A DNA stretch of 64,000 nucleotides from Copromyces sp. CBS 386.78 (lineage: Eukaryota; Ascomycota; Sordariomycetes; Sordariales; Sordariaceae). Under the pieces are notes generated by a model. The model saw only the letters and a program-made list of their open reading frames with translations. It ran no database searches and was not told the DNA's origin. The stretch covers positions 543,800 through 607,799 of the forward strand of contig MU839089.1 in NCBI GenBank assembly GCA_030685235.1. The letters are read 5' to 3'. Below, piece by piece: positions 1 to 10,479 of this stretch. Every line of letters starts with the position of its first letter. The stretch's first letter is position 1. The position numbers and the translations under genes were made by a program.

Positions 1-1
1 G

Positions 2-598
2 GTTATCTCGGAAGAAAGTCAAACAGATAATGAAAGCGAGGTTGGGAATGGCGAATGTGTTGAGGACGAAGAGACGCGCTATAACAAAGGCGAACAGCCA
101 GATCAAGGGGGAAACGAAGTCGACGACAATGCAGACGATAGGCCCAAAGCCGCAAGACCATGTATGGCGAACCTATATACAGAGGTACCAGTCATGTGTC
201 CTTTCAAACCTATCCCCGCGATTCGTCAACTTGACGGATCGTCCATAGCCAAAAGGCGGAAACACAAGCAGAATATCGAGAATGCAGGACGCGTGGACCA
301 GAAGACATTACACCACAACAGTTGTGATGTTGTTCAATGCACCATCGAGGATGCTGAGGTCTCAACGTTGGACTCTCTTATAATAGAGGTTGACGCAAGG
401 GAGGAGTCATCATCCGACGGCACAGTGGTGCTTACACCAACATCAACTAGCGCTGGTGAGACATGGCCAGGAGATGCGCCTTCAAACCCGGCTCTCATGT
501 ACAAGTTGATGTTCTCCCGAAGAGCCTCAGATTCTGACTGGGGTCAGAAAATCCTCAGTCTTCACGAACGGGATGACTCGGGCGCCAACACACTCTGA
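2..598 (+). CDS. 3' end of a hypothetical acidic protein (partial)
   Basis: The frame is open from base 2 to a TGA at 596-598, so this is the last part of a gene that begins left of the window. The first 50 or so visible residues are rich in Glu, Asp, Asn and Gly, followed by a mixed Ser/Thr-rich tail ending near an RRASDSDW stretch. There are no membrane segments and no domain I recognise. The first Met in view (position 164) is internal to the open frame and is probably not the start. Function unknown. It could also be the tail of a low-complexity regulatory protein. Confidence is limited by the missing 5' part. Confidence 0.55.
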   Translation, partial: VISEESQTDNESEVGNGECVEDEETRYNKGEQPDQGGNEVDDNADDRPKAARPCMANLYTEVPVMCPFKPIPAIRQLDGSSIAKRRKHKQNIENAGRVDQKTLHHNSCDVVQCTIEDAEVSTLDSLIIEVDAREESSSDGTVVLTPTSTSAGETWPGDAPSNPALMYKLMFSRRASDSDWGQKILSLHERDDSGANTL

Positions 599-1090
599 TG
601 ATAGCAGTTATAGGTGGAATTTGATGAGGAGCGGAATGGAGGGGGAGAAAAGCGCACGACTTGTGATATCGAGACTGCTATAGTTTTCCAATTCATTGAT
701 ACCACCAAGCACAGCATGTAACAACGAAACTCAACCCAAATTCACATCTCCATGCTCGCCGTCAGGTGGTGTTGTGTTTACATGAACTCAGGGGCACCCC
801 TATTCGATCCCTGCACTCTCAAGGTTAGGGGGAGTCGGCGGGCATCGACGTCACTAAAAGCGGGATGAACCGCTCCACTGGATCGCCGTAGCAGCCCGCC
901 GAGCCCCTAAAAATCCGGGGTGAGATCTGCCCCGCGTTCGAGGTCCATTCAGTTCATCACGACGGGAAAAATGCGACAACCTAACATTCTTCTCCCCTCT
1001 CCCCCTCCCTCCCTTCTCCCTCTTCAACAGCCCATTGCGCCCACCACACAACCCAATCCACCTTTTTCGGTTTCCAATCCACAAGCCACA

Positions 1091-1831
1091 ATGGACATCG
1101 ACGACATCCTCCGCGAAGTCGACCCCGTCTCGCACCAGATCCCGCAAGAAACGCGCGACCTGCAAGACCTGACGCGCGCCTGGGTCGCCGAGCGCTCGAC
1201 ACCCGAATTACTCCCTTGGCCTTCCAACGGCCTGTTCGAGCGCATCAACGACAAGATCAAGCGGCAGATTGAGCGAGTAGAAGAGATGACGGGCGACATG
1301 GACCCAAAAACCAATTTCGCGCTGATTGTCATCCAGACCGAGTTGGAGAGGTACAAGTATCTGGTTAGGTCGTTTTTGAGGACAAGGATTGCAAAGGTAG
1401 GGCACGCACCCAATTCTGTTTTTTAGAGAGTCATTTGTTGTTGACGTTTGGGATTGCTGCGAACCGAACAGATCGATAAACACCTCCTCCACTACATCTC
1501 CAACGACCACCTCCGAACGCGCATGTCGCAAATCGAAGAGGCGTACGCGAGACGACACCAGCTTTTGTTGCACAACCACTACCTCAACTCTTTCCTGGGG
1601 ACGTTCCCTCCGGCAATGCAGAACTTGAACGATACGGCGGGGAATATCAGCATGATTGACAGTCCTGACCTTGACTCGGCCGTGTTCATTCGCCTGCTGA
1701 AGGACGCGGAGATTGAGTGTCATGGAGTGGATGTCGATGGTGTGCTCACGGGCAAAGAGGGGGATATTGTCATCTTGAGATGGTCAGATGCCAAGTCATT
1801 GGTAGAAAAGGGCGATGCCGAGTTGGTTTGA
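1091..1831 (+). CDS. sld5: GINS complex subunit SLD5
   Basis: Two exons, 1091-1396 and 1472-1831, joined across a 75-nt intron, give 221 residues, the usual length for the family. The protein is the Sld5 member of the GINS tetramer (Sld5-Psf1-Psf2-Psf3), which with Cdc45 and Mcm2-7 forms the replicative CMG helicase. The N-terminal half carries the helical domain ([46 protein letters not shown]), with the Leu-Pro-Trp segment typical of Sld5. After the intron come the FLGTFP linker and a small C-terminal beta domain ending in [26 protein letters not shown] sequence. The ATG was chosen because it opens directly into the conserved MDIDDIL start, and both exons keep phase. Identification is firm. 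Confidence 0.93.
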
Positions 1832-2144
1832 GGCAGCTGGTATGGGTGAATAAGCTGTCTACAAACATTGAGGGCTGTTGGGCTTGCTTTGTCTTCGACG
1901 TTGCGATCCCCGAGTTTAGGTGTTCGTGGACGCTTATCTCCAGGAAGGTCCTTCAACACCAACAAAGCAGGTGATCAACGACGGGAGGTATGGGCAAAGT
2001 GCCAGGTGTTTAACCCCGTTAAGCTTTCGGCGATTACCATACACCCGTCTATCGGTGTCCGCGGGACGAATAGCTGGACTGGGTTGGCAGCTCCGGAATG
2101 ATTCACAAGACGTCCGCGGATACGTCGCGATGACGTGCGGGCGG

Positions 2145-2150
2145 TATAAA
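2145..2150 (+). promoter_or_regulatory. TATA box upstream of the broken SDR gene
   Basis: A canonical TATAAA lies in a GC-rich setting about 140 bases before the ATG at 2293, at a plausible distance for a TATA element with a leader of roughly 110 bases. It suggests that the now-broken gene once had, or still has, a working core promoter. Confidence 0.45.
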
Positions 2151-2292
2151 ACCTCACGATGTTCAGACGAACAGAACCGGAGACGACGACAAAACCAGCA
2201 ACGTCGAGGAGACATCGCCAAGACCGGCCTCTTCAACCTCTTGGTTAACAATTCGAACATTTCCCAGCCGGCCCACACCAAAACCTCCCATC

Positions 2293-3174
2293 ATGGCCAC
2301 CACCGCTCCCGACTCCAAGACCATCGTCCTCGTCACCGGCGCCAACCGCGGCATCGGCTTCGAAATCGCCAAGAACCTCGGCACCTCCCCCGAAAAGCCC
2401 TACCACATTATCCTCTCCGGCCGCCACCTCTCCTCCGTCGAATCCGCCATCACCACACTACGCGCCCCTCCCCAACCTGCACAGCTCCACACACCCTCGA
2501 ACCCCTACCTCTCGACCTAACCTCCGACACATCCATCTCCTCTGCCGCTTCCCACATGTCCTCCCAACACGGCCACCTAGACATGCTAGTTCACAACGCC
2601 GCCCATCTCCTCTTCTTCGCTGCCCACGCATGTTACAGACCCGCACGCGCCGTCAAGAGAAAGAGAGAATTGGCGTTCAATCTTTTGACACCAACCTCAT
2701 CGGACCCGCTCTCCTAACCGGCGGACTTGTGCCTTTACTATCTGCCTCCCCAAACCGGGAGAGGAAGATTGTTTTTGTTAGTTCGGGGTTGGGGTCCATA
2801 CCCTATAGTCGTAATCTTGACTTGAGCAATGTCACGAGGCATTCCACCGAGTACAGTGCGAGCAAGGCGACGTTGAATATGTATGCGAAGCATTTGGCTT
2901 GGAGGTTGGAACATGCCGATCGACGAAGGAGACTCGGGGAGTGAGAAGGGAGGGAAGAATGGAGGAGAGAAGGAAGAAGAGAAGGGAGGAGAGAAGAAGA
3001 AGGGAAAGTGGAAGGTCAATGCGGTTTGTCCGGGGTATACGAAGACGGGTTTGAATGATTATCGGGGGAAGCAGGAGCCTTTGGGAGGCGGCGGAGACGG
3101 TGGTGAGGGTTGTGAAAGAGGAGGAAGGGGAGACGGGGACTTTTAGGGATAGGGAGGGGGTGGTGCCGTGGTGA
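2293..3174 (+). pseudogene. Short-chain dehydrogenase/reductase, frame-broken
   Basis: The sequence opens as a classical SDR. The TGxxxGIG dinucleotide-binding motif is at residues 15-22, followed by a DLTSD segment, a LDMLVHNAA segment, FDTNLIGPALLTG, the catalytic YSASK and the VCPGYTKTGLNDY motif after it, ending in a VPW-like C-terminus. These blocks lie in different frames. Shifts are needed near 2470-2490, near 2685 (an extra T before the GACACCAAC block), between about 2905 and 2930, and near 3075. A purine-rich stretch (about 2935-3010) encodes a Lys/Glu-rich insert absent from ordinary SDRs. No intron set with normal splice sites repairs all the shifts. A decayed gene is the simplest reading; multiple base-calling errors in the assembly are the alternative. 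Confidence 0.72.
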
Positions 3175-5145
3175 TGGTGACGGTGTGTGCAAGTGAGGAG
3201 GCGGTCGTGGTGAGGGAGGCTCTAGACAGGAGTATGGGAGATGTGAGGGTTAGGGTTGAGCAAATGACTTTTTGGACAAGAGGTGCACAAATGAAGCTAT
3301 TCGCGAATTGCCGTGTTTGGGAGATACCTGATCTGCAGAGATACCTCTAGGTAGGTATTGTCAGAGCCGAGGCGGAGAGATTGCGACGGACCTGCCCACC
3401 AGGCCCCGCGATGAAGGAAACTGAGTGGCCACCGGTAGTAGTGTAGGTATATGAAAGGCGCTCCCAATCACAAGAAGGATGCCATCACCATGGAAGAGGA
3501 AGGAGCTATCGCCTCTCTACCTCTGTCCTCCACCAAATACACACTCCCATCAAGAGCTGAGCGCTGAGGTCCCGCTGCCTACTACAACAACAAACACTTT
3601 TGTTCTCTGCATGTGTCGGTCGCCAGTGCTTCTAAAAACATGACAATCCAAGGGCACGCAAATCCAAGGGGAGAATGATCTGATAATTTGTTGCCGTTGA
3701 TCTGGTAACAAGCTAAGCTTCCTTGGACAGCGATCCAGACCACCCATATATAAAGCTTGTGAGCTCGTAATAAATGCATCGAGACCCTTCATGCATCTTA
3801 ACAAGTTCAAAGCCTCACGTCCTGGGCCATAACGAAGTGTGGGCTTCAACATGCCTGAATGTGTGTGTGTCCCAGCAGCAGAGCGAGTGGTCATCGGATG
3901 AACAGTTGTGCATGCCATTCGTTGGCTGGGAAGTCCCCCGCCTCGTATAAGTCGGCTAGTTCTAGACGGCCTTATTTCCGGCAAGGCAGCGCAGTGCACG
4001 GCACGGCACTACAGACCACAGGGCACAATACTCGGGCTCGGAGAGCTTCTTTCATTCCCTGGTGTACAAGTGGCACGAAGCCTAGAATAAACTTGACGCA
4101 CAGCGTTCAAGATTGGCCTTGCGCAACCCAGCGCAGCGCAAATGTCACGGTCCTGGGCCCAGGCTTGTACAATCGTTCACGACATTTGTGTGAGCGTTGC
4201 AAAGCCTCCCTTGGTCTCGGGAAAAGGGCATCTCTTTGGTGCTGTTGGAGGCCCTTGAGTCCAGCCAAGCAAGCCAAGGCCGAGAATCAGTACAAACCAT
4301 CATGATATGATGGCTGCGTTTCTTCGCGTTTGCTAGCTCGGCGCAAGTTGCTGATCACCCAACCGCCTGCCGTTGGTGCTAGGGGGAGGAGGAGGAGGAG
4401 AGGCTTTTTGTTGTTCGCCCAGCCTGATGGGTTGCGCTTGGCAAGTCGTCCAAGCGGTTCTCGGTTCGGGTGGCTTGGACGGATTCGCAGGCGTGCATTT
4501 TGCATTTTTTTTAACGTGCAGTGCATCGTCTGTTTGGACATTCCCGGTCTGTCAAGTCTGCCTTTGCTCGTTTGCATCGTTGTCTGTTCTCCAGATTGGG
4601 ATGAACTGAACCACACAATATCGTGAGTCTCAGCTTCGACTCTGTTCTATAATAAAAACAGCAATGGAAACGAGACGAAGTGAACACCGAGCGGAGCTGA
4701 GTGGCCCAGCGTCAAACACGAATTACACTAAAAATCCGAAACCCAATGCCAGTTCTGATTGGTCACCACCTCAAAGGGGGATACCGAATCGGGCAAAATA
4801 GCACCACACCCACTTTTCTTCCGTTGTTTTCCTTCAGTTCCCTTCCCTTCCCTTCCCTCTTGATCGTCTCGGCGCTGGCGTATGCGAGTCTGCGAGTCTG
4901 CGACACCACCACCACACTGACACGCCCGCAATCTGGTCAAAGGATGATGGTGGGTGACAGCGAGTGATTTTAATTTTACAACGCCTGAACATGGCCAAGC
5001 CAGGGGAACCACGGGAAGTTAAGTGAGGTGTGCATAAACTTCTGACCAGCCCGCGATAATTCAAGATGGTATAGTGGTTCGGTAAACGCAAGGGGACAAC
5101 AAAGGGATCTTGGTGGGAAGGGAGGACAGGCCAAAACATCAGACA

Positions 5146-5172
5146 ATCTCTCTCTCTGTCTGTCTGTCTGTC
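5146..5172. repeat. (CT)n/(CTGT)n microsatellite
   Basis: A CT dinucleotide run passes directly into five CTGT units. Confidence 0.8.
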
Positions 5173-5259
5173 CATTTCGCGGGGTCACACAATACTTGAC
5201 CGGGCTGATGAGGACTCGTCTCCGGAGTCGAATTGCCGACTTCCAGCTTGTCAGTCATC

Positions 5260-5294
5260 AACACACCACAACACAACACAACACAACACAACAC
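5260..5294. repeat. (ACAAC)n microsatellite
   Basis: About six near-perfect ACAAC pentamers. Confidence 0.8.
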
Positions 5295-5538
5295 GACATT
5301 CCGTCCAGCACAACAGAGTCTCCAACAAGGCAACACAGCAGCTTTCTACTCACTTGACCAGTGGAGAAACTTGAAGCAACAATAAGGTATCTACAGGACG
5401 TCTTTCAACTCACTCATCCACTTTCGAGGCGCATCGTTCTGTTCTGCCTGCACATCGTGGATACACTTCTCTGGTGGTTCTGTTTGGTGGTGTCTGTCCA
5501 TCACATTCAAAAGGGCTGCTACCGCTCGCTCAGACCAG

Positions 5539-5602
5539 CCACCCCTGTCCCTGCCTTCGTGTCTGTGGATCCACCCCTGTCCCTGCCTTCGTGTCTGTGG
5601 AT
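5539..5602. repeat. Perfect 32-bp tandem duplication
   Basis: The 32 bases 5539-5570 (starting CCACCCCTGT and ending GTCTGTGGAT) are repeated without a mismatch at 5571-5602. The identity suggests a recent event. It lies outside any gene I can support. Confidence 0.9.
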
Positions 5603-6276
5603 ATTTGTGGGGAAGATACGCGAATGTCCAAGACCGGTCCAAGACCCCGGCTCGGGTATGTAGTTTGGACAAGTCAGTCAGTGGAAATCACACAACAACA
5701 ACAACAGACAAAGTCAGGCATCGTGACCTGCTTTCCCCCATGTTCTATCCCATCCCATCCCATTGCATTATCCCTAGCACAGCTGCTATGCCATTGCTAC
5801 TGAAGACAACCGAATCGAGTGAGTGAGCGAGTGGTTGAGGCGCAGGCAAGCATGTCTAACTGGTTCTCTTGGACGGTAGGCCACGGTAGGTTCTGGTTGC
5901 TACGGCGCTCGGCGTAGACTGGAGGGAGTGGAGGGAGAAGACGACGAAAGTGGTGGCTTGCATGTGTCTGTCCGTTCCGTCCATGTCATGTCCGTATGAG
6001 CATCCTCTCCTAGTAGAAGAGTATTTAACATAACACAACCTTTACCTCCCCCCCTCCTCTGCTTCTCTTTTCCTCTTCTCTTCCTTTCCTCAGAACTTCT
6101 TGTTGCCTCGTCTCCTCGTACCGAATTGACACTCGCTCTCACACTCGCTTGTTGAGATTATTGCCCGTTTACATACACGACACACACGACATAGATATCG
6201 GACTGACTACCTTGACTACTCACTTGATAATATCTAATACCTACCTTACCCGATCGATCTACCAAGACCGAAGAAA

Positions 6277-7042
6277 ATGCGTTTCACTCCTCTCATCCTC
6301 ACCGGCCTCTTCGCCCTCGCTGCGAATGCCCAGTCTACTACTACGACTTCTGCTTCGGCCCCTGTCAACTCGGAGCAGGCCGCCATCATCAAGTGCATCG
6401 AGGCGTGCCAGGAGGGCGACGTTTCTTGCACGAGCAAGTGCATTGCTGTTCCTAACCCTAGTGATCAGGATGTATGTTCTTTTCTCTTTTTCTTTCTGCT
6501 ATCTATCTACCTTGTTTACTTTTTCCTTATTACTCACTCCCTTCGCTTCCCTGTCCAAAATCGTCCCCCCACATCAACCCTCTTAATCTACCTACCAGAC
6601 ACCAACCATGCTGACGAACAAACAGGTCAACGACACAAACGACTGCGTAACCGCCTGCCCCAAAGGCACCGGCACCGAATCCGACAACGCCAAATACCAA
6701 AGCTGCGTGGAAGACTGCATCGGCCAGCATTACTTTTCCGCCACCACGGGAGCAGCCGGCGGCGGCGGCGCCAACCCTACCTCTCCTGCTACCACTACCA
6801 CGGGCGTTACTCGCACAAACGTCGTGGTGGTCAGCACGGTCGTCAGTGGCAGCTTCACTACAACGGTCACGAGCACTAGTACCCCGCCGTCTGCGGAGGA
6901 GCCTAGCAGTGGTGGTGATGATAGCAAGGCTACTAGCACGTCGACGGTGGAGAGCACGAGGAGTGCTGGTGGGGCGGCGGGTAGGGGGGTGGCGGTTGGT
7001 GGGTTGGGAGGGTTTTTGTTGGGGGTTGCTGCTTTGCTTTAG
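6277..7042 (+). CDS. Cys-rich, Ser/Thr-rich probable GPI-anchored cell-wall protein
   Basis: Exons 6277-6471 and 6626-7042, separated by a 154-nt intron with GTATGT donor, CTGAC branch and CAG acceptor, give 203 residues. A signal peptide is clear (MRFTPLILTGLFALAANA). The mature N-terminal part has four evenly arranged CX3C pairs (CIEAC, CTSKC, CVTAC, CVEDC), two per exon. A long Thr/Ser/Gly-rich region follows, then a small-residue, hydrophobic C-terminus (GGLGGFLLGVAALL) without charged residues after it, as expected of a GPI attachment signal. It probably sits at the plasma membrane or in the cell wall. The CX3C spacing does not fit the CFEM pattern. Exact role unknown. Confidence 0.85.
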
Positions 7043-7175
7043 GGAGAACAAAAGAAGTGAGTTGGTGGGTGGCATGTATGATGTGCTGGCTATGAGCATG
7101 ATGGGATGAGTCGGATGGGTTATGGGTATGGGTATGGGTATGTTTATGATTTAATGGTTCGGATGTCTTTGGATG

Positions 7176-7198
7176 ACGGACGGACGGACGGACGGACG
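7176..7198. repeat. (GGAC)n microsatellite
   Basis: About six GGAC units in the gap between the wall-protein gene and the converging dehydratase gene. Confidence 0.85.
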
Positions 7199-7422
7199 TA
7201 ATGGTTCTGCGGCGGTTGCTTGGGTCTGTTTGATACCTTTTTGGAAACTGAAAAGTTGCAGGTAGTAAGTAACGAGCGGTTATGGTATGGTAGTAATGAA
7301 TGACCAGCGCAGCGGTTTGAATCACTTGGTGGACACACACACATATCTGAACTGAAATTGTAGAGGTATGGTTTTGATCGAGTGTTTTTGGTTCTCTGTT
7401 CTGTTTCTGGTATCACTATGTT

Positions 7423-7425
7423 GTT

Positions 7426-7467
<42 letters not shown>

Positions 7468-7469
7468 GC
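7423..7469. repeat. (GTT)n microsatellite abutting a stop codon
   Basis: A run of about fifteen GTT units with one interruption. On the minus strand it reads (AAC)n and begins immediately after the TAA of the dehydratase gene, so it lies in that gene's 3' UTR. Confidence 0.9.
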
Positions 7470-8358
7470 TTACTTCCTGGTAGGAACCGTAGGCTCGATA
7501 TCGGTGATCCAGGGAAGACCGAGCTGCTTCATCTCGACGGCGAGTTGGAAGAGGTAATCCAAGCTGTAAACAACCCACGCTCGTCAGCCCACGGTCAGAC
7601 AACAACAATAGCAACACGGATACAAAAAAGAAAGAAAAAAAAAGGACATACCTCTCGCACATAGTCTTCGCCTTGTGCACATTCTCCCCCCACACATAGA
7701 CACCATGTCTCCTGACCAGCACCGCGTACGTATCCGGGTACTTATCCATGGCCTCCTCCAAAAACTCGGTCAAGTCCTCCTCATGCGCCGTGTTCTCAAT
7801 GACGGGGATCCTAAGCGTATCATGATATCCCAAGTTCCCCGTCTTTCCGTGTCCTCGCCCAAAACCCTTGATCTGCTCAATGTTGTTGATCTCAAACACC
7901 TTGCCCTTCTCCTCATTCCCCTCCCCGTCCCTTCTCTCCCTCTCCAAAATCAGCGTAACCAGCACGGCCCAGTGGGAGTGCGTATGGATACAGCATCCCG
8001 CGTTCCGTTTCGTAAAAGCCGCTAGGAACAAGGGAGTGCATTGCGAGGGCTTGAAGTTGGCTGGGGAGCGGAGGTACACCCGTTGGCGCTTGTCGAGACT
8101 TTGGGATTGCGCGGCGAGAGAAAGGACGTAGATGTCTTCGGCTTTCATGAGTTCCTTTTGGACGCCCGAAGGCGCCAGGTAGACGAGGTCATCGGAGCGG
8201 ATGGAGGCGCCGCCGCCGGTGCCGGTCACCCAGCCTAGGGTCCAGAACTTGGCGCAGAGGGCGGGGATGAGGTTGGCGGGGTGGTTGGGGTCGGAGGAGA
8301 GGACTAGGTGGTTGTTGTTCTCTGTAGAGGTGGCGGAGGGGGGGCAGGTGGGACACAT
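7470..8358 (-). CDS. mde1: Methylthioribulose-1-phosphate dehydratase (class II aldolase family)
   Basis: Exon 1 runs from 8358 to 7652 and exon 2 from 7563 to 7470, giving 266 residues. The enzyme dehydrates 5-methylthioribulose 1-phosphate in the methionine salvage pathway (Mde1/MtnB). Diagnostic segments are [23 protein letters not shown] near the start, the [10 protein letters not shown] loop, the metal-binding HTHSHW motif, the NIEQIKGFG segment, the RRHGVYVWG histidine motif near the end of exon 1, and the [18 protein letters not shown]-terminal segment in exon 2. The 88-nt intron (GTATGT donor, TACAG acceptor) splits a Ser codon and removes a stop-prone stretch. Identification is firm; the start is the ATG that opens directly into a short Ser/Thr/Pro-rich leader. 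Confidence 0.93.
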
Positions 8359-8647
8359 TTTGGCGGAGGGTTCCGGTGAGCGGGTAGGGCTGGAGGGTTA
8401 CCGGACGCGGGGAACGGAACGGTCGCGGAGTAGGGAGGGCACGGAGGTGGAGGGGTCGATTTGGCGATTTGCGGATTTTATTAGCGGCCGTTGCCCGTTG
8501 ACGTGCGCGGGGGAGCAACTTTTGACGCCAAGAAATTGAAAAAGAATTGTGGAGAGACTGGGATCCGGGAAGAATGACACTATGTTGGGACGGGAGCTTC
8601 TGCCGTGCGGATCCTACGTCTGGTCCGTTTAAATGTCTATGAGGATA

Positions 8648-9183
8648 CAATCTAATACCGTAAAAACTCGAGAAACTGGCGAAAAGCTAACCCTGTTTTT
8701 CTGGCAGATATGTACAGGGAGCTGGCAGGATCAGCCTGCTTCCTGTACATGTAAATGTATGTGAGTTAACGTGGAGGGCAATATCCTTCAGTTTTCTTCA
8801 ACTGGGCAGGTACATTTGCTGGTGTATGTTGGCTGACCGGGCTGATTCCTGCCTTACATCTGCCAGAAAAACAGGATTAGCTTTTTGCCAGTTTCTCGAG
8901 TTTTTACGGTACTGGTTTGTTTGTTAGCTCGGTACGCCTGGTCTACACTGGACGAGATCTCTCTTAAATTGTTCTTAACCTCTCATAAGCATAGACACAA
9001 ATGGCTCTGTACGGTTCAAAAGGGCTCTAATGAAAACCAATATCGTATATCAAACTCACCAAAACAGTATATGCAAGGTACGATACGCCTTGATTATTGA
9101 ACGAAACGAAATATCAAGGTGTCAAAACGTCCAAGGAAGTTGATTCGAGGTCTCGAGCTAACAAACAAACCAGTATTAGATTG
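8648..9183. mobile_element. Outer MITE, copy 1, carrying a nested MITE
   Basis: The ends are inverted copies of each other. The left end starts CAATCTAATACTGG and the right end, read on the other strand, starts identically, with the match continuing about 30 bases to TTAGCTCG. Both ends are flanked by TA (8646-8647 and 9184-9185), the target duplication of Tc1/mariner-type elements. Without the insert at 8658-8909 and its duplicated TA, the element is about 282 bp and has no coding capacity. The internal sequence aligns in reverse orientation with the element at 32992-33190, so this is a family rather than a chance palindrome. Confidence 0.85.
8658..8909. mobile_element. Inner 252-bp MITE with long terminal inverted repeats
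   Basis: The terminal inverted repeats of about 52 bp start CCGTAAAAACTCGAGAAACT at both ends and differ by only two transitions, one G/A and one C/T. The element is flanked by TA (8656-8657 and 8910-8911). The empty site is preserved at the other end of the outer element (about 9153-9183), which shows directly that a single TA was duplicated on insertion. A second, smaller palindrome lies inside (TGTACAGG ... CCTGTACA at about 8707-8751). There is no open frame of note. Confidence 0.9.
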
Positions 9184-10479
9184 TATGTATGATGCATAGC
9201 GAGATGAGGCTAAATTGAAAACTTGCCCAGGGAAAAGGAAGAGACACGTTGTTTGAACTTTTGGTTGAACGGTGAACTCGACGTGAAGAGTTGTTGTGCG
9301 CTATCCGCAGACTTGCATCTGTGGATCTTGGAAGAGAGTTGACCTACCCGATCTAGAGTCCATCAAGGTTCCAACCCAGAGTCTAAGATATCTTGTGGTC
9401 AACTTATTATATCCCAATACTCGGAAGCTGCAAAGCTCCGTTGCCAGAATCCATCAGATGGAAGATCGAGATCTCGGAACACTAACACCACTTTTTAAAG
9501 GACGGGACACGGTGGTGGATAAACAACCAGGCAAGAGACGGAATCAGCCTTTGATTGCATCTTTCACAGTACAAACACCAACCAACATATTCACACGAGA
9601 CGATCCACAAACATTCTTTGCACCGACGAGACAGGACTCGAAGTGTTCTCTCTGTATGGCCATGTTCGTGGTCGAAACTGATGGTCCCACCTAATAATAT
9701 ACACGCGCTAGAACGAATGGCTCCGACGCAATTGACCAACAGGACGCTACGGGAAAGAGAGCCACTCAGCAATCAGCATCGAAGCCATTTATCGCCGCAT
9801 GTTACATGTTTGAGAACCACCACCAACAACAACAGTCTCAAGGGAGTAGGTAGCTGAGATAAAAAAACAACAACCACCGTTTGTACCACATGCACGTTGG
9901 CTCCTTTATAGCAAAAAAGGGATGACAATGAGCTCGAGTAACAATCTCCTTACAAAACGGGTAGAACAATTGTTAGTTCAATGCTGGCCAATCAGCAAAG
10001 AGACCCCTGTCCTTCTGTCCAATCCCGTCCATGGAAGTTTCCAAGCATTTCCACAAGTCCCGGCCGACTGGACTCTGAGACGACGCTGAGAGGCCAGTTT
10101 GCCATAGCCTCCCAGGCCTGTGCCCCCGCAATACTGTAGAGGTAATGTTGGTCTCCGCAGGTCCCGCCCGCTACCGCGCCAAACCCAAAGCTCCCCCCCC
10201 CCCAGCAGCTGCCATCCCACGTCTCAAAAGACACGTTGTCACTTGGAACGAGGTTTCAACCATCGCCGAAACTTTTAATTCACCACCGCAACCCTTTCCC
10301 CCATTCTCCTCTTTTCCTCTCCTTGTGCTGTGGGAGTGAATATCCATTGCCCAACAAGGTTCTTGTCTCTGTCTGTCTCGAACTCGAAACCTCGACTTCG
10401 ACGTCTTTCTTTCAGCCATCATTCTACCACATACGCGATTGCGAATTCAGCTTGAGGTATCAGCAACTTCGCCTTCATC
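9184..10479. other. Intergenic, calnexin promoter side
   Basis: No gene I can support. Open frames are short and lack recognisable domains. The last 250 bases are C/T-rich and are probably the calnexin leader. Confidence 0.45.

Larger units (their letters stand above)
3175..6276. other. Intergenic, no convincing gene
   Basis: About 3.1 kb between the broken SDR and the wall-protein gene. Open frames here are short, overlap on both strands and show no recognisable domain. The second half (about 4.6-6.3 kb) is rich in C/T tracts and simple repeats and probably includes the promoter and a long leader of the downstream gene, whose immediate upstream bases (6271-6276) are A-rich as is usual before fungal starts. 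Confidence 0.5.

Noticed and set aside
1920..2717. A 265-codon plus-strand frame starting before the SDR
   Set aside because: The first 180 codons are leader DNA read in the wrong frame; only its last part carries SDR sequence, as one segment of the broken gene.
7144..8358. A 404-residue version of the methylthioribulose-1-phosphate dehydratase with an Asn-rich tail
   Set aside because: It reads through the intron and the (AAC)n repeat. Splicing at the GTATGT donor gives the conserved C-terminal segment and a normal length.
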